Shown: positions 1-8,572 of the stretch, piece after piece
Position numbering within the stretch: the stretch's first letter is position 1
How the letters are laid out: the number at the start of each line of letters is the position of its first letter
Made by a program: the position numbers and the translations under genes
Origin: Roseibium album
GTDB lineage: Bacteria; Pseudomonadota; Alphaproteobacteria; Rhizobiales; Stappiaceae
Direction of reading: 5' to 3'
Assembly: GCF_001404515.1 (NCBI RefSeq)
Contig: NZ_CXWE01000001.1
Span: 372,001 to 436,000, forward strand
Length of the DNA: 64,000 bases
The notes under the pieces: generated by a model
Database searches by the model: none
What the model saw: the letters and a program-made list of their open reading frames with translations, nothing else
What the model was told of the DNA's origin: nothing

Positions 1-213
1 GAGTTCGGTCGCACATCTCAGGCTGTCGGCATCCATCGCCTCCAGCTCTTCCTTGACGACGGACTTCATGCGCATGCGCGAGGAATGGAACGTGAAGCGG
101 TCCGGCAGGATCGTCTCTCGCGCTTTCAGCAGGGCCGGTATCTCGGTTTCCATGGTAACATTGGAGCTTGGGACAATCAGTCCGATGCGGCGATACTTTG
201 ATGAGTTGGTCAT
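1..213 (-). CDS. Maleate cis-trans isomerase-like protein (Asp/Glu racemase superfamily), N-terminal part only
   Basis: The minus strand opens with ATG at 211-213 behind a clear AGGAGA ribosome site and stays open to the window edge, giving the first 71 residues. The N-terminus reads RRIGLIVPSSNVTMETEIPA, followed by HSSRMRMK and VVKEELEAMD, which is the typical start of maleate isomerases. These enzymes interconvert maleate and fumarate in the cytoplasm through paired cysteines; the cysteines lie outside the window. The gene begins 24 bases after the dctM stop and is read in the same direction, so it is probably the last or a late gene of the TRAP operon. This suggests that the transported substrate or one of its products is a maleate-like dicarboxylate. 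Arylmalonate decarboxylase-type relatives share the fold, so the exact reaction is inferred. Confidence 0.8.
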   Translation of the reverse strand, partial: MTNSSKYRRIGLIVPSSNVTMETEIPALLKARETILPDRFTFHSSRMRMKSVVKEELEAMDADSLRCATEL

Positions 214-237
214 GTTGTTTCTCCTTTCGAGGCCGGT

Positions 238-1551
238 TTAGTAAGCGGGTCCCATGACGAGGTCCGGAAGCCAAGTTGCGAGACCCGGGAACAGGCACAG
301 CAGGAGAATCGCAACAAGCATGCAGAGGACGAACGGCAGGGACCCGACCAGGATCTTCTTGAGCGAAATATCCGGTGCGATTCCGTTGATCACGTAGAGA
401 TTGAGGCCGACCGGCGGGGAAATCAGCCCGATTTCCATGTTGATGGTCAGCACCACCGCGAACCAGATCGGGTCGAATCCGGCGCTGACGATTACCGGCA
501 AGAGGATTGGGGCTGCCATCAGGATGACTGCAACCGGTGGCAGGAAAAACCCTGCTACGATGAGGAAGAAATTGATCGCCGCCATCAGCACCCAGCGGTT
601 GACTTCAAGGTCGCCGATCCAGGCGGCGATCGATTGCGTGATGAACAGACTGGACAGCATGTAGGAAAACACGCCGGCGGCCGCGATGATGAAAAGGATC
701 ATCACGCTCTCCTTGGTGCTGTCGCGCAGAACTGCCCAAAGGGATCTGGGGCTTAGGAGCCTGTAAATCACCATGGCAACCAACAGGCACAGAAGAGCGC
801 CGACCGCGGCGGTCTCGGACGGTGTCGCAACACCGCCATACATCGCGTAGAGCACACCCACGATAATCGCGATGAAGGGAAGAACGCGCGGGAGGATCTC
901 TACCCTGTCACTCCAGGAATAGCTGACTTGTGCCGCCGATCGTTCCCCTGAGCGCCACGTTGCATAGATCGACCAGGCCATAAAGAGGCTTACCAGCAAC
1001 AGGCCCGGGATCACCCCGGCAAGAAACAGCCGTCCAATGGATGTCTCGGTGGCGATACCATAGACGATCATTGTGATGGAAGGAGGAATGAGAATGCCGA
1101 GAGTGCCGCCGGCGGCGATCGACCCGGTGGCGATTTCCTCAGGATAGCCGCGCTTGCGCATTTCCGGGATGCCCATCTTGCCGATTGCGGCACAGGTCGC
1201 AGGACTGGATCCGGACATGGCGGAAAAGAGCGCACAGGCACCAAGATTGGAGACGACAAGGCCGCCGGGAACCCTCGTCAGCCAGCGTTCGAGCGCTTCA
1301 TAAAGATCGGCACCGGCTCTGGTCGAGGCAATTGACGCGCCCATGATGATGAACATCGGGATAGACAGGAGCGCAAAGCTGTCGAGCTTGCCGAAGAATA
1401 TTTCCGGCATCAGTTCCAGAGATCTCATGCCATCGAAGATGACCAGGAAAACGGCAGACACGAGAAGCAGGCCCATGGCGACCGAAATGCCGCTGAACAA
1501 TATCAGGATTGTGATCAGTCCGACGACTGACCCAAGTAGAAGAGGGTCCAT
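238..1551 (-). CDS. dctM: TRAP transporter large permease DctM
   Basis: A 437-residue protein, the usual DctM length, with about a dozen hydrophobic segments. It is the large membrane subunit that drives sodium-coupled uptake of organic acids delivered by DctP. Family-typical stretches include GILIPPSITMIVYGIATE near the middle and NMEIGLISPPVGLNLYV near the end. I chose the ATG at 1551 (MDPLLLGSVVG) because it overlaps the dctQ stop by one base (TGATG); an upstream in-frame extension to 1761 is only readthrough of the dctQ region. Translational coupling to dctQ is likely. The transported substrate cannot be read from the sequence; the neighbouring maleate isomerase-like gene and the enolase-superfamily operon point to a dicarboxylate or sugar acid. 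Confidence 0.95.
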   Translation of the reverse strand: MDPLLLGSVVGLITILILFSGISVAMGLLLVSAVFLVIFDGMRSLELMPEIFFGKLDSFALLSIPMFIIMGASIASTRAGADLYEALERWLTRVPGGLVVSNLGACALFSAMSGSSPATCAAIGKMGIPEMRKRGYPEEIATGSIAAGGTLGILIPPSITMIVYGIATETSIGRLFLAGVIPGLLLVSLFMAWSIYATWRSGERSAAQVSYSWSDRVEILPRVLPFIAIIVGVLYAMYGGVATPSETAAVGALLCLLVAMVIYRLLSPRSLWAVLRDSTKESVMILFIIAAAGVFSYMLSSLFITQSIAAWIGDLEVNRWVLMAAINFFLIVAGFFLPPVAVILMAAPILLPVIVSAGFDPIWFAVVLTINMEIGLISPPVGLNLYVINGIAPDISLKKILVGSLPFVLCMLVAILLLCLFPGLATWLPDLVMGPAY

Positions 1552-2084
1552 CAGACTGCTCCATTCGATTTTTCGGAAAGGTTGAAAAACGTATCCGCGC
1601 AATCCGATGCAAGCTGAAGAAACAAAAGCCCGAACCCGACCGGCAGGGCCAGGTAGGGAATCCAGAGCGGTACGGCGGTAACGGTGTCCGATGTCCAGCC
1701 TCGGGTAAGGGCAAGATGCCAGTACTCGTAGCCGTAGAAGCTGCAGACGCCGATGATACAAAGAGAGGAGAGGGTGGTTGCCACCCTCAGCAGCTTGGCA
1801 CCCTTAGGCCCAAGCCACATCGGCAGAAGGTCAACATTGACGTGCCCTTTGTGCTTCTGCACGAAGGGCAGTCCGAGAAGCGTTGCGGCGACAACCAGGT
1901 ACACGACGATTTCGGTCTGCCAAACAGTCGAGCCGTTGAGGACAAAGCGGATGAAGATCATCTGGCAGGTGAGGAACACTGCGCCGAGGATCATGGTCGC
2001 CGCGATCCAGCCGGAGACTTCGGAAATCTGCCTTATGACGCCGGTCGCTCCGACCCGCGCACCACCAGTGCGTTCTTGAGCCAT
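1551..2084 (-). CDS. dctQ: TRAP transporter small permease DctQ
   Basis: A 177-residue protein with four hydrophobic segments, matching the small membrane subunit of TRAP transporters. The segment around GSTVWQTEIVVYLVVAATLLG and the following HVNVDLLP are typical of DctQ. The gene lies between dctP and dctM on the same strand and shares one base with dctM. It probably forms a stable complex with DctM in the inner membrane. The start at 2084 is the first ATG and sits about 60 bases after the dctP stop. No unusual residue was seen. Confidence 0.93.
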   Translation of the reverse strand: MAQERTGGARVGATGVIRQISEVSGWIAATMILGAVFLTCQMIFIRFVLNGSTVWQTEIVVYLVVAATLLGLPFVQKHKGHVNVDLLPMWLGPKGAKLLRVATTLSSLCIIGVCSFYGYEYWHLALTRGWTSDTVTAVPLWIPYLALPVGFGLLFLQLASDCADTFFNLSEKSNGAV

Positions 2085-2143
2085 TTTTCACTCCATTTGC
2101 GTTTTGAGGAATGGACGGCCTGGGTCAGGCCGCCCTGACTGGG

Positions 2144-3127
2144 TCATTCGACCGAAAGCGCCAAATCCAGCAGGAACTGTCCGTTGGGCACGGACTCGAC
2201 GAAGGACTTGTAGGCAGTGTCTTTTGCGAGCGCGCGCCAGGCCTTGAAATCTGCTGGTGTCATCTCTGCAATCTCGACGCCTGCTTCTCGAAAGACTTCG
2301 ACTGAAGCGGCATCCTGTATTTTTGCCTGGCTCAGATAAAAGGCCTCGGCCTTCTCGGCCGCTGCAAGCAGAGATTCCTGCTGACTGCTGTTCAATCCCT
2401 CGAAAGTGGACTTGTTCATCAACAATGGCTGATAGAGAAACCAGAGCGCCACATCGCCAGCCGGAGTGTAGCAACTGACCTGCTCGAATATCCGGTACGA
2501 CACGAAAGATGATGACGAGGTATTCGCGGCATCCAGAACTCCGGTCTGCATCGCGCTGTAGATTTCGGACGATGCCATGGATGCAATCGAAGCGCCTGCG
2601 CCGACCAGCATTTGCTCGAAGGACTTTCCGGCTGCACGGGTCTGAAGCCCGGAAACATCTTCCGGCCTGGTGATGCACTTGTCTTTTCCGACAAAACCGC
2701 CGGCGAGATAGCCGTCAACGAGCACCATGACGTCGTCTTTCTCCATTTCCGCCTTCAATTCATCCATGAAGGGCGAGTCCGAAAGGCGGGACGCATGGTC
2801 GTGATTCTTCACCAGACCGGGCATCAGGGTCAGGTTGAACGCCGGTCGCTGGCCGCCGGCATAGCTCAGGGGAAAGACCGTCATGTCGAGCTGTCCCCTG
2901 CTGAGCGGCTTGTACTGCTCGCGCGGTTTGAACAGCGATTTTGACGGAAAGATCTTGATGGTGAGATCCACGTCTGCGGCGGCAACCTCGTCCGCCACCA
3001 TCTGTGCCACGTTGTGGCGAATGTCCTTGGTGGACCATTGATGCGACAGGCGAAGTTCCGATGCCTGTGCGGAGTGGGTGGAAAAAATCGAGGCAATTGC
3101 AGCCGCGGCGAGCAGGGTTGATTTCAT
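2144..3127 (-). CDS. dctP: TRAP transporter substrate-binding protein DctP
   Basis: A 327-residue periplasmic protein starting MKSTLLAAAAIASIFSTHSA, a classical Sec signal peptide that ends near QAS-EL. The body is of the DctP type: LSHQWS near the mature start, a basic middle segment with QTRAAGKSFEQMLVGAG, and a GVLDAANTSSSSF stretch. I chose the ATG at 3127 because it is preceded by AGGAGGAAG and opens directly into the signal peptide; a start at 3172 would put extra residues in front of it. It is the first gene of dctPQM and is divergent from the GntR gene, with the shared promoter between them. It binds the ligand and delivers it to DctQM. The ligand is unknown. Confidence 0.93.
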   Translation of the reverse strand: MKSTLLAAAAIASIFSTHSAQASELRLSHQWSTKDIRHNVAQMVADEVAAADVDLTIKIFPSKSLFKPREQYKPLSRGQLDMTVFPLSYAGGQRPAFNLTLMPGLVKNHDHASRLSDSPFMDELKAEMEKDDVMVLVDGYLAGGFVGKDKCITRPEDVSGLQTRAAGKSFEQMLVGAGASIASMASSEIYSAMQTGVLDAANTSSSSFVSYRIFEQVSCYTPAGDVALWFLYQPLLMNKSTFEGLNSSQQESLLAAAEKAEAFYLSQAKIQDAASVEVFREAGVEIAEMTPADFKAWRALAKDTAYKSFVESVPNGQFLLDLALSVE

Positions 3128-3160
3128 GATAGCTTCCTCCTGTTGGTACAAATAAGACTT

Positions 3161-3211
3161 ATATGTATACATATAGGTAATTTAAAAATACATATGTGTC
3201 AACATACGTAT
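3161..3211. promoter_or_regulatory. Candidate GntR operator sites in the divergent dctP/gntR promoter
   Basis: The 139-base AT-rich gap between dctP and the GntR gene contains a perfect 14-base palindrome, ATATGTATACATAT, at 3161-3174. Two shorter perfect palindromes follow: ACATATGT at 3190-3197 and ATACGTAT at 3204-3211. FCD-type GntR regulators usually bind short palindromes of the GTATAC kind next to their own gene. The role as operator is inferred from position and symmetry. Confidence 0.5.
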
Positions 3212-3266
3212 CGACAAGCTGAAAGGTGCAGTCTAAAAAGAGACAGAAATCAAGGGATTGACTAAG

Positions 3267-3914
3267 ATGGCGCGCGTTGCTGACCAATTGATCGAGACAC
3301 TGCGGAATGAAATTCGTTCCGGTGCCTTGCGACCGGGGGATCAATTGGAAGAGGCTGCATTGGCCGAGCGTTTCGATGTTTCGCGCACACCCGTTCGAGA
3401 GGCGGTGAGATCTCTCGTCGACAGCGGGTTGCTCGAAACCAGGCCTCGAAAGGGAGCTTTCGTAAGAGTTCTGACGGCAAAGGAACTCATTGACTTGTTC
3501 GAAGTCGCTGCCGAATTGGAAGGCATGGCTTGCCGCCTGGCAGCGGAGCGATTGACCGGTGAGGACGCCTCATCGATCGAGACGGCCATGCAGTTGTGCC
3601 GCGACGCGGTCAACCGGGATGACAAGACCGCATACGCAAAGGCCAACCTGGCATTTCATGAGTCTATTCATCTGGCAGCAGGCAACAGCAGGCTTGTTGA
3701 ACAGATCGAACAGCTTGCCGGACATATCAACCCATATCGCGCGATGCCGTTCCAGATGCGCGGAAGGCTTCAGAAGTCAACCGAGGAACACGCAAGAATC
3801 GCAGAGGCGATTCTTGAAAACAAAGGTGCGGAAGCTGATGATCTCATGAGGGATCACATGATGCTGCAAGGTCAGCGACTACCTATTATTTTGGAGGCAA
3901 TCGAATCCAGATAG
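3267..3914 (+). CDS. GntR-family transcriptional regulator, FCD domain
   Basis: A 215-residue regulator. Residues 1-70 form the winged helix-turn-helix with the GntR hallmarks IRSGALRPGDQLEE, LAERFDVSRTPVREAVRSL and RKGAFVRV. The rest is an all-helical FCD ligand domain with the metal-binding-type pattern NLAFHESIHLAAGN and a later EHARIAEAI. I chose ATG 3267 because AAGGGA lies nine bases upstream; an in-frame TTG at 3258 is possible. It is transcribed away from dctPQM and is the likely local repressor that responds to the transported acid or a catabolite. It could also control the enolase-superfamily operon further on. Confidence 0.93.
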   Translation: MARVADQLIETLRNEIRSGALRPGDQLEEAALAERFDVSRTPVREAVRSLVDSGLLETRPRKGAFVRVLTAKELIDLFEVAAELEGMACRLAAERLTGEDASSIETAMQLCRDAVNRDDKTAYAKANLAFHESIHLAAGNSRLVEQIEQLAGHINPYRAMPFQMRGRLQKSTEEHARIAEAILENKGAEADDLMRDHMMLQGQRLPIILEAIESR

Positions 3915-4081
3915 CATGTCCCAAATAGCGTGTCCCAGATGTCAGGCAGGCCCTTCGCCCAACGGATCCCATCGTTTTTGCAAACACGGAACATAGTCGC
4001 GTCGCGCCACGAGGCTGGCCGACCGGACTGTTTCGTTTTCTGCCCGACTAACGTGTCAGACCGTTCACGACGTCATTTCCA

Positions 4082-5293
4082 TCAAAGTGGCCGGGCCGGA
4101 TCTTCCTGCAGACCCAGGTGTAACTCGTTGCCTTCATAAGGATGTGCACGGGCCACGTCTTCATCAAGATCATGCCCCAGTCCGGGTTCACAAGAGGGAA
4201 GAACGTAGCCGTTTTCCCATCGGATCGGGGTGGTCAGCAGATCGGAATAGATACCATCGAACGTCCGGATCGACTCCAGCACCAGGAAATTCGGACTGCA
4301 TGTCGCCAGCTGGATATTGGCAAGTGCTACCAGTGGGCCGCAGTAAAGATGGGGAGCGACCTGGGCGGAATGGCACTCCGCCATGGCGGCGATTTTCTTG
4401 GCTTCGAGCAGGCCGCCAACGCGGCCGAGATTCATCTGCAGAATGCTGGCGGCCCGGGTGTCCAGAACGCGTGAAAACTCGTATTTCGTGCACAGCCTTT
4501 CACCCGTCGCGACCGGTATGGATGTGTAGCGTGCAACTTCAGCCATGTCTTCCGGCTTTTCCGGCGGGATCGGCTCTTCGAACCAGAGCAGATCATAGGC
4601 TTCCAGACGGCGGGCCATGCGCTTGGCGCCGGACACGGTGAACTGGCCGTGTGTTCCGAAAAGAAGATCAGCCCTGTCACCGACAGCCTCTCGGATGGTC
4701 CTGCAAAATCCTTCCGAGCGATCCAGATCCCGAAGGCTCGGCTGGTGACCATCATAGATCGTGTAGGGTCCGGCCGGGTCGAACTTGACCGCGGTAAAGC
4801 CCTGTTCGACGGCCTTGATGGCTGCCGCAGCAGCAATGTCGGGATCGTTGTAGACATTTGGAGTGTCCGGATCCGGATAAACGTCACCATCGTTGGGATA
4901 GAGATAGGTATAGGACCGAAGACGCTCGTGAACCCGGCCACCAAGTAGCTCATAAACAGGTTTGCCTGCCGCTTTTCCGATGATGTCCCAGCAGGCCATC
5001 TCCAGACCGGAGAGAACTCCCATCACGGAAACATCCGGCCGCTGGGTATAACCGGCACCGTAGGTCTTGTGCCAAAGCCGCTCGATGTGGTGAGGATCTT
5101 CGCCCTCGAACTGACGTTGGAACACATCTCTGGCCATTTCCGCCACGAGATGCGGGCCGAACGTGGCGTTGTAGATTTCGCCATAGCCGACTGTACCGCA
5201 ACGTGTGACCAGCTTGACGAAAATGAAATACCGGCCGCCATGACGAGGCGGTGGGTTTCCGACAACGAAGGTCTCGATTTGGTCGAGTTTCAT
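4082..5293 (-). CDS. Mandelate racemase/muconate lactonizing enzyme family protein (probable sugar-acid dehydratase)
   Basis: A 403-residue member of the enolase superfamily with the usual alpha/beta capping domain (GVLSGLEMACWDIIGKAAGKPVYELLGG, about 92-119) and barrel. Barrel landmarks are VKFDP near Lys170, FGTHGQFT near 212-219, WFEEP at 237-241 and ATGER at 262-266; the two Glu residues are probable Mg ligands. The position that is usually the first Asp ligand reads Thr-His instead. The start is ATG 5293; a TTG lies just before it. It is the third gene of an operon with the aldehyde dehydrogenase (15-base gap) and the GMC oxidoreductase. Together they suggest oxidation of a sugar or polyol to an acid, followed by dehydration. 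The substrate is not determined. Confidence 0.85.
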   Translation of the reverse strand: MKLDQIETFVVGNPPPRHGGRYFIFVKLVTRCGTVGYGEIYNATFGPHLVAEMARDVFQRQFEGEDPHHIERLWHKTYGAGYTQRPDVSVMGVLSGLEMACWDIIGKAAGKPVYELLGGRVHERLRSYTYLYPNDGDVYPDPDTPNVYNDPDIAAAAAIKAVEQGFTAVKFDPAGPYTIYDGHQPSLRDLDRSEGFCRTIREAVGDRADLLFGTHGQFTVSGAKRMARRLEAYDLLWFEEPIPPEKPEDMAEVARYTSIPVATGERLCTKYEFSRVLDTRAASILQMNLGRVGGLLEAKKIAAMAECHSAQVAPHLYCGPLVALANIQLATCSPNFLVLESIRTFDGIYSDLLTTPIRWENGYVLPSCEPGLGHDLDEDVARAHPYEGNELHLGLQEDPARPL

Positions 5294-5308
5294 CAAACAG
5301 GTCCTGAC

Positions 5309-6796
5309 CTAACTGGCGTTGCTGATCGTGATCGACTTTACCTTGGTATAGGCATCGAGTCCTTCCCAGCCTTTTTCGCGTCCATAGCCGGATTTCTTGT
5401 TGCCGCCGAATGGCAGTTCCAATCCGCCGGCCCAGTAGTCGTTGATCGATACCTGGCCGCAGTCCATGGCCGAGGCGACCCGCATTGCCCGGCTGACATC
5501 CTGGGTATAAACGCTCGCGATCAGGCCGAATTCCGTGCCGTTGGCCAGTTGTATGGCCTCGTCTTCGGTGTCGAAGTTCTGAACCGAGAGCACCGGCCCG
5601 AATATCTCTTCCTGTACTGCCGGGTCATCAGGTTCAAGGTCGGCAATTACGGTCGGCTGGAAGAACCAGCCCTTGCCGGTGTCGGCGTCGACCGTCACGT
5701 CGCCGCCGGTCAGAAGGTGGGCGCCGCGGCCTTTCGCTGCTTCGACATGCGCCTTGATCCGCGACAGGTGCAGCTCCGAGTTGATCGCACCCATATCCGG
5801 TGCGGTCAGTCCGTGTGCGGTCCTGATCGACTTTGCCCGCTCACCAAGAATGGCAAGAACATCGTCGCGGATCGCCTTGTGCATGATGAGCCTGGACCCG
5901 GCAGAGCAGATCTGACCGGAATTGGAGAAGATCGCCCAGTAGGCTCCGTCCGCCACTTTTTCAGGGTCTGCATCACTGAAGGCGATCAGGGGAGACTTGC
6001 CGCCAAGTTCCAGGGTCAGCCGCGTGACGTTGGGGGCTGCCATCTGGGCAACATTGATGCCTGTCGAAACGGACCCTGTGAACGTCAGTTGCTTGATCCG
6101 CGGGTCACGTGCCATCCGGGCACCGATATCCGCGCCAAGGCCGGTGACGACATTGACCAGCCCCGCCGGCACACCTGCCTCGCAGAGCAGTTCTGCCATC
6201 ACGAGGGCGGTGAAGGGTGTTGTCTCCGCTGGCTTTGCAACAACCGAACATCCTGCGGCAAGCGCAGGTGCGACACCGCGCGCAAAGGTCGATGTTGGAT
6301 AGTTCCAGGGAATGATATGCCCGGTAACCCCGACCGGTTCGCGCACGGTAAAGGCTGTGTAGGCTGGCCCGAGATTGACGGACCGCCCGTCAAGCTTGTC
6401 GGCGGCGCCTGCGTAATATTCGAACAGCCGCGCGGAGGATTGAATGTCGCCCTGTGCTTCCGCCAGGGTCTTGCCGCTGTCGACCACTTCGATCACTGAA
6501 AGCCGGTCGGCATTCTCTCGAAACAGGCGGGCGACATTGTTCAGGATCCTGCAACGCTCGCCCGGCGTCACCTGCCGCCAGTGCCGTGCGGCTGTTTCGG
6601 CTGACGCAATGGCAAGATCCATGTCGGTCTCTTCACCGAGGGAGAATTCCGCGAAGGCCTCCGCCCGTCCCGGATCGAAGCTTTCCATTTTCCGGTTCGA
6701 TGGCTGCGTGGTCTTGCCGTCAATGAAGTGGCCATCGGGCAGGGCTGCAAGCCTGCCGGTCTTCAGATAATCTTGTGCGATGTCATGAGCTGTCAT
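5309..6796 (-). CDS. NAD(P)-dependent aldehyde dehydrogenase
   Basis: A 495-residue ALDH superfamily enzyme of standard length. Visible landmarks are the cofactor region IIPWNYPTS (about 161-169) and VVAKPAE (185-191), LTFTGSVSTG (237-246), the general base in LELGGKSP (Glu263) and the nucleophile in NSGQICSAGSR (Cys297). It oxidises an aldehyde to a carboxylic acid in the cytoplasm. Its ATG overlaps the stop of the GMC gene by four bases (ATGA), so the two are translationally coupled. A simple reading is that the GMC enzyme makes an aldehyde from an alcohol, this enzyme makes the acid, and the enolase-superfamily enzyme processes the acid. The actual aldehyde is unknown; betaine aldehyde dehydrogenase-like activity is an alternative given the choline dehydrogenase-like partner. 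Confidence 0.92.
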   Translation of the reverse strand: MTAHDIAQDYLKTGRLAALPDGHFIDGKTTQPSNRKMESFDPGRAEAFAEFSLGEETDMDLAIASAETAARHWRQVTPGERCRILNNVARLFRENADRLSVIEVVDSGKTLAEAQGDIQSSARLFEYYAGAADKLDGRSVNLGPAYTAFTVREPVGVTGHIIPWNYPTSTFARGVAPALAAGCSVVAKPAETTPFTALVMAELLCEAGVPAGLVNVVTGLGADIGARMARDPRIKQLTFTGSVSTGINVAQMAAPNVTRLTLELGGKSPLIAFSDADPEKVADGAYWAIFSNSGQICSAGSRLIMHKAIRDDVLAILGERAKSIRTAHGLTAPDMGAINSELHLSRIKAHVEAAKGRGAHLLTGGDVTVDADTGKGWFFQPTVIADLEPDDPAVQEEIFGPVLSVQNFDTEDEAIQLANGTEFGLIASVYTQDVSRAMRVASAMDCGQVSINDYWAGGLELPFGGNKKSGYGREKGWEGLDAYTKVKSITISNAS

Positions 6797-8409
6797 TGCG
6801 TGGCTCGTTTCCGGTCTTGAAGGATGAGGTCAGCCCCTTTCAGGGCAAGCATCATGGTTGGGGCATTGGTATTGCCCGAGGTAATATTTGGAAAGGCAGA
6901 GGCGTCGACAACTCTCAGGCCGTCAACTCCGTGAACCTTGAGACGGCTGTCGATCACCGATGTTTCTGCATTTTTACCCATCCGGCAGGTCGAGACCGGA
7001 TGATAGACGGTGCTGGCACGGTCGCGGAAATCGGCCAGAATTCCTTTGCCGTCGAGCGTTTCCAGATGAGGTGCGACGGATGCGTCCACAACAGAGCGCA
7101 TGGCCTGGCTCGACATGATTTTCTGGCAAAGCCGGCCGCCGGCAATGACCGCTTCGCGATCTTCTTCCGTTGCAAGCGAATTCGGCTGGATCAAGGGAGC
7201 AACAGTACTGTCCACGCTTTTGATATCGATGCGTCCCCGGCTGGTTGGCCGGGTCGGTTGCGCACAGATGATGAAGCCGTTGAAGGGATCCAGGGTCAGC
7301 TTTGCCGTGTTGCCGTTCGGGAGCAGCCGATAGCTGATGGGATTGAAGTAAAGCTGTTGATCTGGATGTTCCAACCCGGATTGCGATTTCAGGAACCCGC
7401 CGCACTGGTTCACAGACAGCGCAAGAGGGCCCTTTCGTGTAACCGCATATTGCAGGGCGGCACGTGCCCGGCCCGCCAGGGGGCGCAACACGGCATTGAG
7501 CGTTGCTTCTTTGGCCCGAAACGTGAAGTTGGCGGCAAGGTGATCCTGTAGGTTTCCGCCGACATTGGGGTTGGCAACAAGCACGGGAACTCCAAGATCC
7601 TGCAACAGGTTACCCGGACCTATCCCGGATACTTGCAACAGCTGGGGTGAGCCGATGGCGCCGGCTGAAAGGATGAGCTCCCGATCGGCACGAAGCACTT
7701 CACCGCTCGTCAGCTCGATGCCGACAGCCGTGTTGCCCTCAAAGAGGACCCGTTTGGCCTGTGTTTCCGTAAGCAGTTCGAGATTCGGGCGGGACAGGGC
7801 CGGATGCAAGAAGGCGCGTGCGGACGAACAGCGCTTCCCGTCTTTCGTATTGATGTGGTAGTTGCCACCGCCTTCGGGCGCTGCGCCGTTGAAATCGTCC
7901 GACCGTGGCAGGTCTGCCTCGTCGAGTGCCGAAAAGAAATGGCGATTAAGTCTGTGTATCTGTTTCGACGTGTCCTGGACGTGGATCCAGCCGCATCCCA
8001 TTTTTCTGCCGCTGGGCGACACTTTCGTTTCCAGGCGTTCGAATACAGGTTTGACGTCCCGCCAACCCCAGCCTTCTGCTCCGGATGCCTCCCAGTCTTC
8101 AAAATCTCTTGGAAGGCCGCGGCAATAAACCATGGCATTGACAGAACCCGATCCCCCCAGCATGCGGCCCCTCGGCCAGGAAATACTGCGTCCATTCAGG
8201 CCCGTGTCCGGCTCCGTCTTGAATTGCCAGGTGCACTTTGGATCTGAGACAAGCTTGGCATATCCCAGAGGCAATCGTACCCAGGGTGAATTGTCGGCGC
8301 TCCCGGCTTCCAGCAAAAGCACGGTGGAGTGCGGGTCGGCACTCAGGCGCTCCGCAAGGATGCATCCGGCAGACCCGGCTCCGACGATGATGTAATCGGC
8401 TCTTTGCAT
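6793..8409 (-). CDS. GMC-family FAD oxidoreductase (choline/alcohol dehydrogenase-like)
   Basis: A 538-residue GMC flavoprotein. The dinucleotide motif ADYIIVGAGSAGCILAERLS starts at residue 4, SWPRGRMLGGSGSVNAMVYCRG is the first GMC signature region, and ILSAGAIGSPQLLQVSGIGP is the second. The C-terminal active-site region shows YHPVSTCRMG and NITSGNTNAPTMM, which supply the expected His and Asn. I chose ATG 8409 because the FAD motif then lies at the usual distance from the N-terminus; a TTG at 8463 would add 18 residues. It is the first gene of the three-gene catabolic operon and is divergent from a LysR gene. It oxidises a primary alcohol, most likely with a membrane electron acceptor or oxygen. 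Choline is one candidate but no other betaine genes are nearby. Confidence 0.92.
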   Translation of the reverse strand: MQRADYIIVGAGSAGCILAERLSADPHSTVLLLEAGSADNSPWVRLPLGYAKLVSDPKCTWQFKTEPDTGLNGRSISWPRGRMLGGSGSVNAMVYCRGLPRDFEDWEASGAEGWGWRDVKPVFERLETKVSPSGRKMGCGWIHVQDTSKQIHRLNRHFFSALDEADLPRSDDFNGAAPEGGGNYHINTKDGKRCSSARAFLHPALSRPNLELLTETQAKRVLFEGNTAVGIELTSGEVLRADRELILSAGAIGSPQLLQVSGIGPGNLLQDLGVPVLVANPNVGGNLQDHLAANFTFRAKEATLNAVLRPLAGRARAALQYAVTRKGPLALSVNQCGGFLKSQSGLEHPDQQLYFNPISYRLLPNGNTAKLTLDPFNGFIICAQPTRPTSRGRIDIKSVDSTVAPLIQPNSLATEEDREAVIAGGRLCQKIMSSQAMRSVVDASVAPHLETLDGKGILADFRDRASTVYHPVSTCRMGKNAETSVIDSRLKVHGVDGLRVVDASAFPNITSGNTNAPTMMLALKGADLILQDRKRATQ

Positions 8410-8572
8410 TGGTGACACCGGCTGTCGTGTTGTGTCTGCCGCGAAGTTTCCACGAGATTGCAAAATCCATGAAACGAAAAAATATTTGGAGAAGCATTGA
8501 AAAATTTTGTAGGAAGAACCTGTTTCCGAATACGAAATGTCGGGTGTTGCAAAAAACGCTGAGCCTAGAGAT

